Shown here: in pieces, positions 1-9,582 of the stretch
Layout: every line of letters starts with the position of its first letter
How positions within the stretch are numbered: position 1 is the first letter of the stretch
DNA from: Rhodoferax sp.
Lineage (GTDB): Bacteria > Pseudomonadota > Gammaproteobacteria > Burkholderiales > Burkholderiaceae_C
Assembly (NCBI GenBank): GCA_016790475.1
Contig: JAEUOX010000244.1
Span: 1 to 37,163, forward strand
Direction: 5' to 3'
DNA length: 37,163 bases
Made by a program: the position numbers and the translations under genes
Notes under the pieces: model-generated
The model's input: only the letters and a program-made list of their open reading frames with translations
The model's database searches: none
Told to the model about the DNA's origin: nothing

Positions 1-130
1 GGCGGATGGTGTCCAGTGCCTCCTGCCCGTCCCGCGCGATGCTCACCTGGTAGCCGGCGCGCTTCATCAGGTATTCGAGCGAGATGACGATGTTCGGCTC
101 GTCATCGGCGATCAGGATCCTGTGCGTCAT
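1..130 (-). CDS. Response regulator receiver domain, N-terminal part only
   Basis: The first 43 codons are present and the gene runs off the left edge. The protein begins [20 protein letters not shown], with the paired acidic residues (ADDE) that bind magnesium in CheY-like receivers. The phosphoacceptor Asp and any output domain lie outside the window. The ATG overlaps the TGA of the upstream symporter-kinase (ATGA), so the two are almost certainly translationally coupled cognate partners. From family knowledge, partners of such symporter-kinases are often short receiver-only proteins, but a DNA-binding domain cannot be excluded here. Confidence 0.85.
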   Translation of the reverse strand, partial: MTHRILIADDEPNIVISLEYLMKRAGYQVSIARDGQEALDTIR

Positions 131-2868
131 GGGTTGTCTCCATCGTTGTGGGCCTGTTGTGAGCGCCAAGGTAGGCTGAAACAGAAGCAGGCACCTTGCG
201 GTGTGTCATCGCGCAGCCACATGCGGCCGCCGAAATGTTCCACGATCTGCCGGCTGATCGGCAAGCCCAGGCCGGTGCCTTGCGGCCGGTCCAGCGCGTC
301 GCCGCCCTGGCGGAACTTCTCGAAGATCAGCGCACGCTGGGTGGCCGGCACGCCGGGCCCGTTGTCCTGCACCGACACGGTCACACCGCTGCTGTCGGCC
401 TGAAGGCCCAGCAGCACGCGGCCGCCTTCGCGCGGCACGAACTTGACGGCGTTGGACAGCAGGTTGAGCAGCACCTGCGTCAGCCGGTCGGCGTCGGCGC
501 GCAGCGTGGGCAGCGAGTCGGGCAACTGCAGCTGCAGCGTGGCGCCGCGCTCGCGGAACAGCGGCTCGGTGGTGTGCACCGCCTGCGTCAGCAGCGCGCG
601 CAGGTCGAGCTCGCTGTTGTGCCACTCGGCATGGCCGGACTCGATCTTGGCCATGTCCAGCACCTGGTTGACCAGCCGGCTCAGCCGCTCGGTCTCGGCC
701 ACCACGATGCCGAGGAACTCCTGGCGTTGCTCGGGCGGCATCTCCGGGTCGTCGCGCATCACCTCGGCCAGAGCGCGAATCGAAGTCAGCGGCGTGCGCA
801 GCTCGTGCGTCACCGAGGACATGAAGTCGTCCTTCAGCCGGTCCAGGCTCTGCAGCTGCTCGTTGGCGGCCCGCAGCTCGCTGGTGGCCCGCTCAAGCTC
901 CTGGGAGTGCATGCGCAGCCGGGAGGATTCGTCCAGGATCTGCAGCACGTCGTCGAGCACCAGCGCCTCCTCCTGCACGACCGAGGCTACCATGATGCGG
1001 GCCGAGGCGCTGCCGATCGCACCGGCCAGCTGGGTCTCGACGAACTGCACCAGGCGCGCGTCGGCGCGGATCGCGGCGACGCCGGCGGCGCCGCTCATTC
1101 GGGCATAGTCCTGGAAGAGCCGCTGCGCGGCCGGCGCGCCGAGGAAGCGCGTGGCCAATGCGAGCAGATCCTGGGCGCTGGCCTGGCCGCGCCAGAAGAC
1201 CGGGTCCTCCCGCGCCGGGGTCCGCTGGAACACGTCGACGAACAGCATCGCCTGCCCGGCCTCTGCCGCGGTCGGTGCACGGCGCAGCGACACCAGCACA
1301 TAGGCGCACAGGTTCGCCCCCAGGCTCCAGAACAGCGAATGCGTCAGGTTGTCCAGCCCGCGCAGGCCCAGCAGCTGCTCCGGCCGCAGCCAGGCCAGGC
1401 CCCAGGGCCCCTGCTGCAGGAAGTCCGCCGGCAGCCAGCCGGACTTGGCGATCGACGGCAGCATCAGCGTGTAGGCCCACAGCACGAAGCCCGTCAGCAG
1501 ACCGGCCAGCGCGCCGCCGCGCGTCGCGCCGCGCCAGTACATGCCGCCGAGCATCGCGGGCGCGAACTGCGCCACCGCCGCAAAGCTGATCAGGCCGATG
1601 CTGACCAGCGCGTAGGCTTCCCCCGCCAGGTGAAAGTACAGATACCCCAGCAGCAGCACCAGCACGATGGCGCCGCGGCGGATGCCCAGCAGGACCCGGG
1701 TAAGGTCCCCGGCTGCACGGGCACCGAAGCGCCGGGTGCGCAGCAGCAGCGGCATCACCAGGTCGTTGCAGACCATGCCGGAGACCGCGATCGCCTCGAC
1801 GATGACCATCCCGGTGGCCGCCGACAGGCCGCCGACGAAGGCCAGCAGCGCCAGACCCGGCTGGCCATGCGCCAGCGGCAGCGACAGCACGAAGGCCTCC
1901 GGGTCCATGGGCCGGCCGGCGAACAGCAGCAGGCCACCGAAGGCGATCGGCAGCACGAACAGGTTGATCAGCAGCAGGTACAGCGGGAACACCCAGGCCG
2001 CGCGGCGCAGGTGGCGCTCGTCGACGTTCTCGACCACCATGATCTGGAACTGGCGTGGCAGGAAGATCACCGACAGCATGGCCAGGCCGGTCAACGCGAA
2101 CCACTGCCCCCAGGCGAATTCGGTGGCCTGTGCGGCGCCGGTACCGTGCAGGATGCGTGCGAGCTCCGGCACCGCCTGCACGCGCGCGAAGAGGTCGGCG
2201 AGCCCGTCGAACAGGCTCCAGGTCACGAAGGCACCGACCGCCAGGAAGGCGAGCAGCTTGACCACCGACTCGAACGCGACCGCAGCGACCATGCCCTCGT
2301 GGCGCTCCAGCGCGTCCAGCCGGCGCGCACCGAACACCGCGGTGAAACCCGCCAGCGCCAGCGCAAAGTACAGCGTGCTGTCGCGCCACCAGGCGCCTGC
2401 AGGTGCCGGTGCCGTGCCCGGCGCGGTGGTCAGCACCGCGTAGCCGACCGCGACGGCCTTGATCTGCAGCGCGATGTACGGAACGATGCCGATCACGGTG
2501 ATGCAGGTCACCAGACCGGCCAGCAGCGGGCTCTTGCCATAGCGGCTGCCGATGAAGTCGGCGATCGAGGTGATCCGGTAGCTGCGCGCGATGCGGATCA
2601 TCTTGCGCAGCACCAGCCAGGCCAGCACCATGGCCAGCGTCGGCCCGAGATAGATCGGCAGGAACCACACGCCGGCACTGGCCGCCCGTCCGACGCTGCC
2701 AAAGTAGGTCCAGGCAGTGCAGTAGACCGCCATCGACAGCGCATAGACCCAGGCATTGCCGATCACCGAACGCCCCTGCGCGGCCCGGCGGTCGCCGAAG
2801 GCGGCCACCGCGAACAGCAGCGCCAGGTAGGCGAAGGACGCACCGACAACCAGCGGGGCACTCAGCAT
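127..2868 (-). CDS. Sodium:solute symporter-histidine kinase fusion (CrbS/MxtR-like sensor)
   Basis: A 913-residue protein. About the first 530 residues form a multi-helix SSS-family (PutP/ActP-type) transporter domain. A cytoplasmic linker and coiled coil follow ([17 protein letters not shown]), then a HisKA domain with phosphoacceptor His about 688 in VTHELRTPL. The HATPase domain has the N box [12 protein letters not shown], the G1 box QDNGPGV and the G2 box GTGLGLPIS. There is no C-terminal receiver. This architecture is known from CrbS and MxtR, which control acetate and acetyl-CoA synthetase genes, and from CbrA. The nearby actP-yjcH makes acetate or small-carboxylate sensing the best guess. 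The stop overlaps the next gene's start (ATGA); the small membrane gene upstream ends 4 bp before this ATG. The ligand is inferred. Confidence 0.9.
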   Translation of the reverse strand: MLSAPLVVGASFAYLALLFAVAAFGDRRAAQGRSVIGNAWVYALSMAVYCTAWTYFGSVGRAASAGVWFLPIYLGPTLAMVLAWLVLRKMIRIARSYRITSIADFIGSRYGKSPLLAGLVTCITVIGIVPYIALQIKAVAVGYAVLTTAPGTAPAPAGAWWRDSTLYFALALAGFTAVFGARRLDALERHEGMVAAVAFESVVKLLAFLAVGAFVTWSLFDGLADLFARVQAVPELARILHGTGAAQATEFAWGQWFALTGLAMLSVIFLPRQFQIMVVENVDERHLRRAAWVFPLYLLLINLFVLPIAFGGLLLFAGRPMDPEAFVLSLPLAHGQPGLALLAFVGGLSAATGMVIVEAIAVSGMVCNDLVMPLLLRTRRFGARAAGDLTRVLLGIRRGAIVLVLLLGYLYFHLAGEAYALVSIGLISFAAVAQFAPAMLGGMYWRGATRGGALAGLLTGFVLWAYTLMLPSIAKSGWLPADFLQQGPWGLAWLRPEQLLGLRGLDNLTHSLFWSLGANLCAYVLVSLRRAPTAAEAGQAMLFVDVFQRTPAREDPVFWRGQASAQDLLALATRFLGAPAAQRLFQDYARMSGAAGVAAIRADARLVQFVETQLAGAIGSASARIMVASVVQEEALVLDDVLQILDESSRLRMHSQELERATSELRAANEQLQSLDRLKDDFMSSVTHELRTPLTSIRALAEVMRDDPEMPPEQRQEFLGIVVAETERLSRLVNQVLDMAKIESGHAEWHNSELDLRALLTQAVHTTEPLFRERGATLQLQLPDSLPTLRADADRLTQVLLNLLSNAVKFVPREGGRVLLGLQADSSGVTVSVQDNGPGVPATQRALIFEKFRQGGDALDRPQGTGLGLPISRQIVEHFGGRMWLRDDTPQGACFCFSLPWRSQQAHNDGDNP

Positions 2869-2872
2869 GGCG

Positions 2873-3070
2873 TCATCCGTCCTGGCGTTCGAGCAACCAG
2901 GCCAGCGCGGCGATCAGCACCGCCCACAGGCCGAACAGTCCCAGCGGAAACAGCGGCAGGCCGGCCAGCGTGACCGTGGGGTCCCACAGCGCCAGCAGCG
3001 GGTAGTTCAGCGCCAGCAGCCCGCCGCAGAACAGGGCCACCAGGCGTTGGGGTGCGAGGCGCTTCAGCAT
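2873..3070 (-). CDS. Small membrane protein, unknown function
   Basis: A 65-residue protein with a basic N-terminus (MLKRLAPQR) and two hydrophobic segments, about residues 10-27 and 38-60, ending LLERQDG. It would span the inner membrane as a hairpin. It is packed between the CBS-nucleotidyltransferase (16 bp upstream) and the symporter-kinase (4 bp downstream), so it is certainly in the same transcript. Codon use matches its neighbours. I recognise no family. Its position suggests an accessory to the symporter-like sensor or to ActP, but nothing in the sequence proves that. Confidence 0.7.
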   Translation of the reverse strand: MLKRLAPQRLVALFCGGLLALNYPLLALWDPTVTLAGLPLFPLGLFGLWAVLIAALAWLLERQDG

Positions 3071-3086
3071 GGCGGTGCAGGCCGTG

Positions 3087-4589
3087 TCACAGCGCGTCGA
3101 GCCGCAGGCGCAGGCGCAGCAGCTGGCGCAGGCGGCGCACGATGGCCAGTGCGTCCTTCACCATGTCGCGCTCCATCGTGCCCATGTGTGCGACCCGCAC
3201 CAGGTTGTCCCCCGGCTGCTGCAGCTGGCGCTGGTGCAGGTTGTGGCGCAGCTTCAGACCCATTAGGAAGTGCAGCGTGTCGATCAGGTCGCGCGCCAGA
3301 TCGGCGTCCAGCAGGCCGCGCGCGGCCAGCGTGCGGATGCGCGGCACGGTGCCCAGCTCCTCCAGATGGTGCTGCAGCGCCAGCACCCGCAGGCCGTGCA
3401 CGATCGGGAAGGTGCCCAGCTTCTTGATGTCCACCGTCGCGTCCTCGCGCTCGCGCAGCCCGGTGATGCGCGACCACCAGGGCGAGTGTTCGTCGAACTG
3501 GTCGATGGCCTGCGCGAAGCGCGCCAGTTGCGCGTCGCTGCCGCTGGCGATGCGCTGCAGGTGGGCGCGGGCCTCCTGCAGCAGCGTGGCGTCGCCGGCC
3601 ACCGCCCGCGCATCCAGGAAGATGGCCAGATGCATCGGCGCGTCGGGCAGCTCGCCGTAGAGCCATTGCCGCAGCGTCTCCCGGAACGCACCGGCCGACT
3701 GGCGCCACAGCGGGTTGGTCAGCATGATGTTCCCCGGGCAGGCCGGGTAGCCGAAGCTGCGCAGCGCCGCATTGAAGCGCTCCGCCACCTCCGGCAGCGC
3801 CGGGTGCGTGTAACCCTCGCGCAGCAGCAGCGCGTTGTCCTGATCGGTCTTCAGGATCTGCTCGCCGCGGCCTTCGCTGCCCATCACCAGCAGGCAGCTG
3901 TTCGCGACCAGTTCGGCGGGCGCCAGCAGCGTCCACAGGCGTGCGAAGACCTGCGTATTGAGCTCGCTGACCAGGCCGGCGATCACCTCGATGCGCGCAC
4001 CGCCGCCGTGCAGCGTCTCGATCAGCCCGTCGATCTGCAGCGCGGCGGCCCGCAGCGCGTCGACCGAAGCCGCCTGGGCCACCTGGGTGGCGATCAGGTG
4101 GCTGTGGTTGGACACGAAGCCCATCAGGTCGAGCTGGCTCAGCACGCCGACGATGCGCGCGCCGTCGCGCACCAGCACCCGGTGCACCCGGTGGCGGATC
4201 ATCATCAGCAGCGCATCGGACAGCGCGGCGTCTGGCCCGATGCTGATCAGGTCGAAGCGGGCCACCTGCGCCACCGGCAGCTCCGCGGGGGGCACCGGCA
4301 GCAGCAGCGCGTCGCGCAGGTCGGTCGTCGTGAACATGCCGATGCGCTCGCCCTGCGGACCGGTGTCGCGCACCAGCGTGTGGGTCAGCCCATGGGCCGC
4401 GAGCTCGCGGCACACCGAGACGATGTCCAGCGTGCCGGGCACGAAGTGCGCAGGCCGGATGTATGCCTCGCGGATCGGGGCCATCATCAGCGACAGGAAC
4501 TCCCGCTCGCGGCGGCGGCCCCCGTCGGACGGCAGCTGTCCGCCGAGGCTGTCGAAGGGCGCAGTGTCGAAAGGAAATTCCGGGGCCAC
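3087..4589 (-). CDS. CBS-domain putative nucleotidyltransferase (DUF294 type)
   Basis: A 500-residue cytoplasmic protein. Residues about 35-165 hold a pair of CBS modules, for example the segment around RIGMFTTTDLRDALL and the repeat ending VGVLSQLDLMGFVSNH. Residues about 200-330 form a DUF294 nucleotidyltransferase domain with the GSEGRGEQ and DQDNAL motifs expected for nucleotide and metal binding. The remainder is the DUF294 C-terminal helical domain. The family resembles the regulatory end of GlnD but has no HD or ACT domain. Such genes are repeatedly found beside ActP-like symporters and symporter-kinases. A role in adenine-nucleotide sensing and protein modification in the acetate module is inferred, not shown. 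The substrate is unknown. Confidence 0.85.
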   Translation of the reverse strand: MAPEFPFDTAPFDSLGGQLPSDGGRRREREFLSLMMAPIREAYIRPAHFVPGTLDIVSVCRELAAHGLTHTLVRDTGPQGERIGMFTTTDLRDALLLPVPPAELPVAQVARFDLISIGPDAALSDALLMMIRHRVHRVLVRDGARIVGVLSQLDLMGFVSNHSHLIATQVAQAASVDALRAAALQIDGLIETLHGGGARIEVIAGLVSELNTQVFARLWTLLAPAELVANSCLLVMGSEGRGEQILKTDQDNALLLREGYTHPALPEVAERFNAALRSFGYPACPGNIMLTNPLWRQSAGAFRETLRQWLYGELPDAPMHLAIFLDARAVAGDATLLQEARAHLQRIASGSDAQLARFAQAIDQFDEHSPWWSRITGLREREDATVDIKKLGTFPIVHGLRVLALQHHLEELGTVPRIRTLAARGLLDADLARDLIDTLHFLMGLKLRHNLHQRQLQQPGDNLVRVAHMGTMERDMVKDALAIVRRLRQLLRLRLRLDAL

Positions 4590-4620
4590 CAGCCTGTCTC
4601 CCTCTCACGGTACCAACACG

Positions 4621-4652
4621 AAGGCCTGTGGACGTTGCCGCCCACAGGCCTT
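4621..4652. repeat. Perfect 11-bp inverted repeat between actP and the CBS gene
   Basis: AAGGCCTGTGG at 4621-4631 pairs exactly with CCACAGGCCTT at 4642-4652 around a 10-nt loop. It lies in the 120-bp gap after the actP stop. On the transcribed minus strand it is not followed by a clear T-run, so it is more likely an RNA-stabilising hairpin or a partial attenuator than a strong intrinsic terminator. It could set a higher yjcH-actP mRNA level relative to the downstream sensory genes. Confidence 0.6.
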
Positions 4653-4709
4653 GCAGCTTATCGCAGGGACCGCCCCCTGGCGGTGCCCGTCCTGCCCTGG
4701 GGCCCGGGG

Positions 4710-6437
4710 TCAGTGCCCGGATGCGCCGGCGGCGCCGATACCGGTCTCGGAACGCACCTGCTGGGCCAGGAATCCGGCACGGTCCTTCGCGGCCTGGGCG
4801 CTGCGATCCAGCACCGAGAACAGCCAGATGCCGACGAAGCCGATGGTCATCGAGAACAGCGCCGGTGAGGTGTACGGGAACAGCGCCGATCCCTTCGGGT
4901 AGCCCAGCGTGGCTTCCCACACCGAGGGCGAGACCACGGTCAGCGCGACGGAGGAGATCAGGCCCAGGAAGCCGCCGATGACCGCGCCCTTGGTCGTGCA
5001 GTCCTTCCACAGCACCGACAGGAACAGCACCGGGAAGTTGGCCGACGCGGCGATCGCGAACGCCAGCGACACCATGAAGGCGATGTTCTGCTTCTCGAAC
5101 GCGATGCCGAGCACCACGGCGATGATGCCCAGCGCGATGGTCGTCATCTTGGAGACGCGCAGCTCGGAGGCGCTGTCCGCCTTGCCCTGCTTGATCACGG
5201 TCGCATAGAGGTCGTGCGAGACCGCCGAGGCGCCGGACAACGTCAGGCCGGCCACCACCGCGAGGATGGTCGCGAAGGCCACGGCCGAGATGAAGCCCAG
5301 GAACACGTTGCCGCCGACTGCATTGGCAAGGTGGATGGCCGCCATGTTGCCACCGCCCAGCAGCGCGCCCTTGGCGTCCAGGAACTGCGGGTTCGTCAGC
5401 ACGAAGGTGATGGCGCCGAAGCCGATGATGAAGGTCAGCAGGTAGAAGTAGCCGATCCAGCCGGTGGCCCACATCACCGAGGAGCGGGCGGCCTTGGCGC
5501 TGGGCACCGTGAAGAAGCGCATCAGGATGTGCGGCAGGCCGGCGGTGCCGAACATCAGCGCCATGCCGAAGGAGATCGCGGAGATCGGGTCCTTGACGAA
5601 GTTGCCCGGGCCCATGATCGAGGAGCCGATCTTGGCGGCGGCGTCGGCCACCTTGCCGTCTTTCAGCGCCAGGTCGGTCTTGACCTTCACCGCCTCGGCG
5701 AACATCGCCTCCGGGCTGAAGCCGAAGTGCCAGAGCACCGACAGCGCCATGAACGTGGCGCCGCCCAGCAGCAGGCAGGCCTTGATGATCTGCACCCAGG
5801 TCGTCGCGGTCATGCCGCCGAACAGCACATACACCATCATCAGCGCGCCGACGATCACGACCGCGATCCAGTACTCCAGGCCGAACAGCAACTTGATCAG
5901 CTGGCCGGCACCCACCATCTGCGCGATCAGGTAGAAGGCCACCACCACCAGCGTGCCGGAGGCGGCGAAGATGCGCACCGGCCCCTGCTTGAAGCGGAAG
6001 GCGGCCACGTCGGCGAACGTGAACTTGCCCAGGTTGCGCAGGCGCTCGGCCATCAGGAAGGTGATGACCGGCCAGCCCACCAGGAAGCCGATCGAGTAGA
6101 TCAGGCCGTCGAAGCCGCTGGCCATCACGGCCGCGGAGATGCCCAGGAAGGACGCTGCCGACATGTAGTCGCCCGCGATCGCCAGCCCGTTCTGGAAGCC
6201 GGTGATGCCGCCGCCGGCGGTGTAGAAGTCCGCCGCGGACTTGGTCTTGGCGGCCGCCCACTTGGTGATGTAGAGCGTGAGCACCACGAAGGTGGCGAAC
6301 ATGCCGATGGCCGTCCAGTTGGTGGCCTGCTTCTGGGCCTGGCCCAGATCGGCGCCGGCGGCATAGACCGCGGCGGACACGCCGCCCAGCGCGGCCAGCG
6401 TCAGCACGCGGCGCAGGTTGTCGGAGATTCGCTTCAT
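4710..6437 (-). CDS. actP: Cation/acetate symporter ActP
   Basis: A 575-residue inner-membrane transporter of the SSS family. The start at 6437 ([12 protein letters not shown]) is chosen because the ATG overlaps the yjcH stop (ATGA) and is followed by a signal-like hydrophobic stretch ending [11 protein letters not shown]. An upstream in-frame extension would run through yjcH in the wrong frame. About 13-14 hydrophobic segments follow, with the family-typical stretches [20 protein letters not shown] and [13 protein letters not shown] near the N-terminus. The protein imports acetate and related short carboxylates with sodium or protons. Pairing with DUF485/YjcH is the classical arrangement. 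The long C-terminal tail ([14 protein letters not shown]) is cytoplasmic. Confidence 0.93.
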   Translation of the reverse strand: MKRISDNLRRVLTLAALGGVSAAVYAAGADLGQAQKQATNWTAIGMFATFVVLTLYITKWAAAKTKSAADFYTAGGGITGFQNGLAIAGDYMSAASFLGISAAVMASGFDGLIYSIGFLVGWPVITFLMAERLRNLGKFTFADVAAFRFKQGPVRIFAASGTLVVVAFYLIAQMVGAGQLIKLLFGLEYWIAVVIVGALMMVYVLFGGMTATTWVQIIKACLLLGGATFMALSVLWHFGFSPEAMFAEAVKVKTDLALKDGKVADAAAKIGSSIMGPGNFVKDPISAISFGMALMFGTAGLPHILMRFFTVPSAKAARSSVMWATGWIGYFYLLTFIIGFGAITFVLTNPQFLDAKGALLGGGNMAAIHLANAVGGNVFLGFISAVAFATILAVVAGLTLSGASAVSHDLYATVIKQGKADSASELRVSKMTTIALGIIAVVLGIAFEKQNIAFMVSLAFAIAASANFPVLFLSVLWKDCTTKGAVIGGFLGLISSVALTVVSPSVWEATLGYPKGSALFPYTSPALFSMTIGFVGIWLFSVLDRSAQAAKDRAGFLAQQVRSETGIGAAGASGH

Positions 6438-6742
6438 TTCAGCACCGCCTTGGAGATGGCGTCCGACAGCTCGTCGTAGGCCGTGTTGGCACGTTGGACA
6501 TAGATCGCGGTGATCACCACCGTGAACACGATGACGCCGAAGCCCAGCGGGATGCCGACGGTCATCACGCCGTCGCCCAGGCGCTGTGCCAGGAATTCCT
6601 TGTTGAACGCCACCAGCAGCACGAAGCCGTAGTAGACGACCATCATCGAGAGCGTGAGCCACCAGCCGAAGCTGCTGCGCTTGGACTTGAGCTCCTGGTA
6701 TTGAGGGTGGCTCGCGATACGCTGAACCAGATCATCCTGCAT
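6434..6742 (-). CDS. yjcH: DUF485 inner-membrane protein YjcH
   Basis: A 102-residue protein with two transmembrane helices (about 27-47 and 60-83). The N-terminus ([19 protein letters not shown]) and the segment [23 protein letters not shown] are typical of DUF485 proteins encoded immediately before actP. It has a good ribosome binding site (AAGGAGACAGC then ATG). Its TGA overlaps the actP start, so it is translationally coupled. It is the first gene of the acetate-transport transcript, downstream of the phased GGTAAG repeats. Its biochemical role is not established; a transporter accessory is the usual assumption. Confidence 0.92.
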   Translation of the reverse strand: MQDDLVQRIASHPQYQELKSKRSSFGWWLTLSMMVVYYGFVLLVAFNKEFLAQRLGDGVMTVGIPLGFGVIVFTVVITAIYVQRANTAYDELSDAISKAVLK

Positions 6743-6849
6743 GCTGTCTCCTTGGAAGGTGCCCCTGTCTTCGCGGGCGTCGCGGTGCGCGGGGCACCGG
6801 GGCGGAATGACGCTGCGATCAGGTACGGCGCGGACGATACGGGCGCGCG

Positions 6850-6888
6850 CTTACCAAGGACTTACCCAGGCTTACCCGAGACTTACCC
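6850..6888 (-). promoter_or_regulatory. Four helically phased GGTAAG/GGGTAAG direct repeats upstream of yjcH-actP
   Basis: On the plus strand CTTACC(C) begins at 6850, 6861, 6871 and 6882, spacings of 11, 10 and 11 bp. Read toward yjcH this is GGGTAAG three times and then GGTAAG. Tandem direct repeats at about 11 bp are the usual binding pattern of OmpR/PhoB-type regulators, and such a regulator is encoded just upstream (8360-9034). The last repeat contains the TAA stop of the kinase gene. The repeats sit about 110-145 bp before the yjcH ATG, a sensible activator position. Binding is inferred. Confidence 0.6.
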
Positions 6889-8331
6889 GGGGTGCGTGGC
6901 CTCGCTCTCGAAGCGGATCGTGAACAGCGCGCCCGGCGGTGTCTGGCCCGGGCGGGCCTCCTCCAGCGTGACGCTGCCGCCATGCGTGGTGGCGATCTCC
7001 AGCACGATCGGCAGGCCCAGGCCGGAGCCGTCGACGTCGCTGCCGAGTGCGCGGTAGAAGGGCTTGAAGACCAGCTCGCGGTCGGCCGGCGCGATGCCCG
7101 GGCCGGAGTCCTCGACCTGCAGCAGCAGCACGCGGCCGAACGGGTCGGCCAGCACCCGCACCGTCACCATGCCGGGGCGATCCGGGCTGGAGGGTGTGTA
7201 GTTGATGGCGTTGTCCACCAGATTGCGCAGCATCTCCTTGAGCAGCGTCGGGTTGCCCTGCAGGCGGCCGCCGTCAGCCTCGGGCTGGATGCCCTCGTAG
7301 CCCAGGTCGATGGCCTTGTCCATCGCGCGCGGCAGGCAGTCCTGCACGACCTCGATCGTCAGCTGGGCCAGGTCGCAGGGCTGGCGTGCCATCGTGGCCC
7401 CGCCACTTTCCGCGCGGGCCAGGGCCAGCAGCTGGTTCACGGTGTGCGTGGCGCGCTGGCTGGCCGATCCGATCTGGCGCAGCGACTGCTTGAGCTCGTC
7501 GGCGTTGGCGCCCTCGCGCTGGGCCAGATCCGCTTGCATGCGCAGGCCGGCCAGCGGCGTCTTGAGCTGGTGCGCCGCGTCGGCCAGGAAGCGCTTCTGG
7601 TGGCTGATCGAGTTCTTCAGCCGCATCAGCAGGTCGTTCACCGAGGCCACGAGCGGCGCGACCTCCTGCGGGATCGAGTGTTCGTCCAGCGGGCTGAGGT
7701 CGTCCGGGCTGCGCGCGCGGATGCGTTCCTCCAGCCGGTTGAGCGGCTTGATCGCGTACGCCAGCCCCACCCAGACCAGCAGCACGGCCAGCGGCAGGAT
7801 CACGAACTGCGGAAGCATCACGCCCTTGACGATCTCGGTGGCCAGCACGGCGCGCTTGTCCAGGCTCTCGGCGACCTGCACCAGCGCCGGCCGGGCGCCC
7901 GGCAGGTCCAGGCGCACCCAGGTGTAGGCCACCCGCACATCGATGCCGCGGAATTCGCCATCGCGGATGCGGACCTCGCCGAAGAAGGGCCCCTCGTCGT
8001 CCGCGGGCAGCGGCAGGTCGCGCTCGCCGCTGAGGTACTCGCCGCGTGCGCCGAGGATCTGGTAGTACACCGTGTCCGCGTCGTCGGCCCGCAGCAGCTG
8101 GCGCGCCGGTTGCGGCAGGCTGAACTGGACCTGCCCCTTGGCCACCTGCACCAGTGTGGAGAGCTCGTTGACGTTGTACTGCAGCGCACGGTCGAAGGGC
8201 TTGCCGGCCACGCTCTGCGCGACCAGCCAGGTCAGCACCAGACTGATCGGCCACAGCAGCAGCAGCGGCGTGAGCATCCAGTCCAGGATCTCGCCGAACA
8301 GCGAGCGCTGCTCCGATCGGAAGATCTTCAC
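6883..8331 (-). CDS. Two-component sensor histidine kinase, TctE/QseC-like
   Basis: A 482-residue membrane kinase. TM1 is at about residues 18-40, and a periplasmic 2CSK_N-type sensor domain follows (about 40-165). TM2 (PQFVILPLAVLLVWVGLAYAI) leads into a HAMP-like linker. HisKA carries His about 254 in AAHQLKTPL. The HATPase domain has NLVDNAINYTP, VEDSGPGI and GSGLGLPIV. The family includes tricarboxylate sensors (TctE). Its regulator gene ends 28 bp upstream, and actP-yjcH follows after the phased repeats. A role in sensing carboxylates and controlling acetate transport is therefore plausible. The ligand is not visible in the sequence. Confidence 0.9.
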   Translation of the reverse strand: MKIFRSEQRSLFGEILDWMLTPLLLLWPISLVLTWLVAQSVAGKPFDRALQYNVNELSTLVQVAKGQVQFSLPQPARQLLRADDADTVYYQILGARGEYLSGERDLPLPADDEGPFFGEVRIRDGEFRGIDVRVAYTWVRLDLPGARPALVQVAESLDKRAVLATEIVKGVMLPQFVILPLAVLLVWVGLAYAIKPLNRLEERIRARSPDDLSPLDEHSIPQEVAPLVASVNDLLMRLKNSISHQKRFLADAAHQLKTPLAGLRMQADLAQREGANADELKQSLRQIGSASQRATHTVNQLLALARAESGGATMARQPCDLAQLTIEVVQDCLPRAMDKAIDLGYEGIQPEADGGRLQGNPTLLKEMLRNLVDNAINYTPSSPDRPGMVTVRVLADPFGRVLLLQVEDSGPGIAPADRELVFKPFYRALGSDVDGSGLGLPIVLEIATTHGGSVTLEEARPGQTPPGALFTIRFESEATHPG

Positions 8332-8359
8332 GCGCCGCCCGTTTCAGGCCCGGAGGGAC

Positions 8360-9034
8360 TCAGCCCGGGATCTTCTCAAGGCAATAGCCGAGCCCGCGCA
8401 CGGTGGCGATGCGGATCGGGCCTTTCTCGATCTTCTTGCGCAGGCGGTGGATGTAGACCTCGATGGCATTGTTGCTGACTTCCTCGCCCCATTCGCACAG
8501 GCGCTCGACGAGCTGGTCCTTGCTGACCATGCGCCCGGCGCGCTGCAGCAGCACCTCGAGCAGACCGAGCTCGCGCGCGGAGAGGTCGATCATCTTGCCG
8601 TCAATCGTCGCGACGCGACCGGCCTGGTCATAGACGAGCGGTCCGTGGCGGATGCTGTCGCTGGCGCCGCCCATGCGCCGGCGCACCAGGGCGCGCACGC
8701 GGGCCTCCATCTCCTGCAGGCTGAAGGGCTTGGCCATGTAGTCGTCGGCGCCGTAGTCCAGCCCCTTGACGCGCTCCTCGACGCTGTCGGCGGCGGTCAG
8801 GATCAGCACCGGCAGCGAGGAGCCGCGGGCGCGCAGCTTGCGCAGCACCTCCAGCCCGTGCATCTTGGGCAGGCCCAGATCCAGGATCAGCAGGTCGAAT
8901 TCCTTGTTGGTCATCAGCGCGGCATCGGCCTCGCTGCCGTTGTCGACATGGTCCACCGCGGCGCCGCTGGCCCGCAGCGCCCGCAGCAGGCCGTCGGCAA
9001 TGACGCGATCGTCTTCGGCAATCAGGATGCGCAT
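8360..9034 (-). CDS. OmpR/PhoB-family response regulator, TctD/QseB-like
   Basis: A 224-residue protein. The receiver domain (1-115) has acidic pocket AEDD, phosphoacceptor Asp about 51 in LLILDLGLP and the conserved Lys in AKPF. The winged-helix DNA-binding domain (about 128-220) has LSARELGLLEVLL and SNNAIEVYIHRLRKKI. The start at 9034 follows a GGAGA ribosome binding site 6 bp upstream. It is co-transcribed with the kinase 28 bp downstream. It is the best candidate to bind the phased GGTAAG repeats before yjcH, because the other regulator in this region (1-130) may lack a DNA-binding domain. Confidence 0.93.
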   Translation of the reverse strand: MRILIAEDDRVIADGLLRALRASGAAVDHVDNGSEADAALMTNKEFDLLILDLGLPKMHGLEVLRKLRARGSSLPVLILTAADSVEERVKGLDYGADDYMAKPFSLQEMEARVRALVRRRMGGASDSIRHGPLVYDQAGRVATIDGKMIDLSARELGLLEVLLQRAGRMVSKDQLVERLCEWGEEVSNNAIEVYIHRLRKKIEKGPIRIATVRGLGYCLEKIPG

Positions 9035-9108
9035 GGCTGTCTCCGGTTGGATGGCCCCGCGTCCGTGTTTCCGGCGCGTCGGTGCCGTCTGACATTCTAG
9101 GCGGGCCC

Positions 9109-9582
9109 TCAGGCCCCGTAGGCCTCCAGGCCGAGCTGCACGACGGTGGCGACCTCCGGGCCGACGGCCTGGCGGAACTCCTCCTCGGCCTGCGCGACGG
9201 CCCGCTGGTAGGCGCCCAGCCACAGCCGCCCGGAGGCGGTGAACAGGATGCGGCGGGCCCGCGCGTCGTGCCCGTCCGGCTGGCGCTCCACCAGGCCCCA
9301 GGCCGCGCACTGGTCGACCAGCTTGCCCATCGCCTGCTTCGTGATGCCGGCGCGCGCCGCCAGCGTGGTCAGGCTGCAGCCGGCCAGCGGCAGATGGCGC
9401 GTGATCTGAATGTGGGATGCGCCCAGGCGCCCGCGCGCCGCAAGATGCGACAGGGCCAGCGACAGGTCGGCACTGTGGGCCATCAGCACCAGCACCCGGC
9501 TGTCGAAGCGCTGCCCGGCCATGGCCAGCAGCCGGCCCAGGTGGGTCAGGCGCCAGGCTTCGGAATCCGGCAGGGTGGACAT
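9109..9582 (-). CDS. MarR-family transcriptional regulator
   Basis: A 157-residue protein with a winged-helix core. The recognition region includes LTTLAARAGITKQAMGKLVDQ, and the wing carries RQPDGHDARARRILFT, typical of MarR proteins, with dimerisation helices at both ends. It is divergent from recA across a 142-bp AT-rich gap and ends 74 bp before the start of the OmpR-type regulator gene. No ligand-related enzyme lies beside it, so the regulon is unknown. Autoregulation through the palindrome in the gap is plausible. Confidence 0.85.
   Translation of the reverse strand: MSTLPDSEAWRLTHLGRLLAMAGQRFDSRVLVLMAHSADLSLALSHLAARGRLGASHIQITRHLPLAGCSLTTLAARAGITKQAMGKLVDQCAAWGLVERQPDGHDARARRILFTASGRLWLGAYQRAVAQAEEEFRQAVGPEVATVVQLGLEAYGA

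Noticed and set aside
196-2973. 925-codon plus-strand open frame opposite the symporter-kinase
   Set aside because: The translation is rich in Arg, Gln, His and Ala with no domain signature, as expected for the antisense of a high-GC gene; the minus strand encodes a clear kinase.
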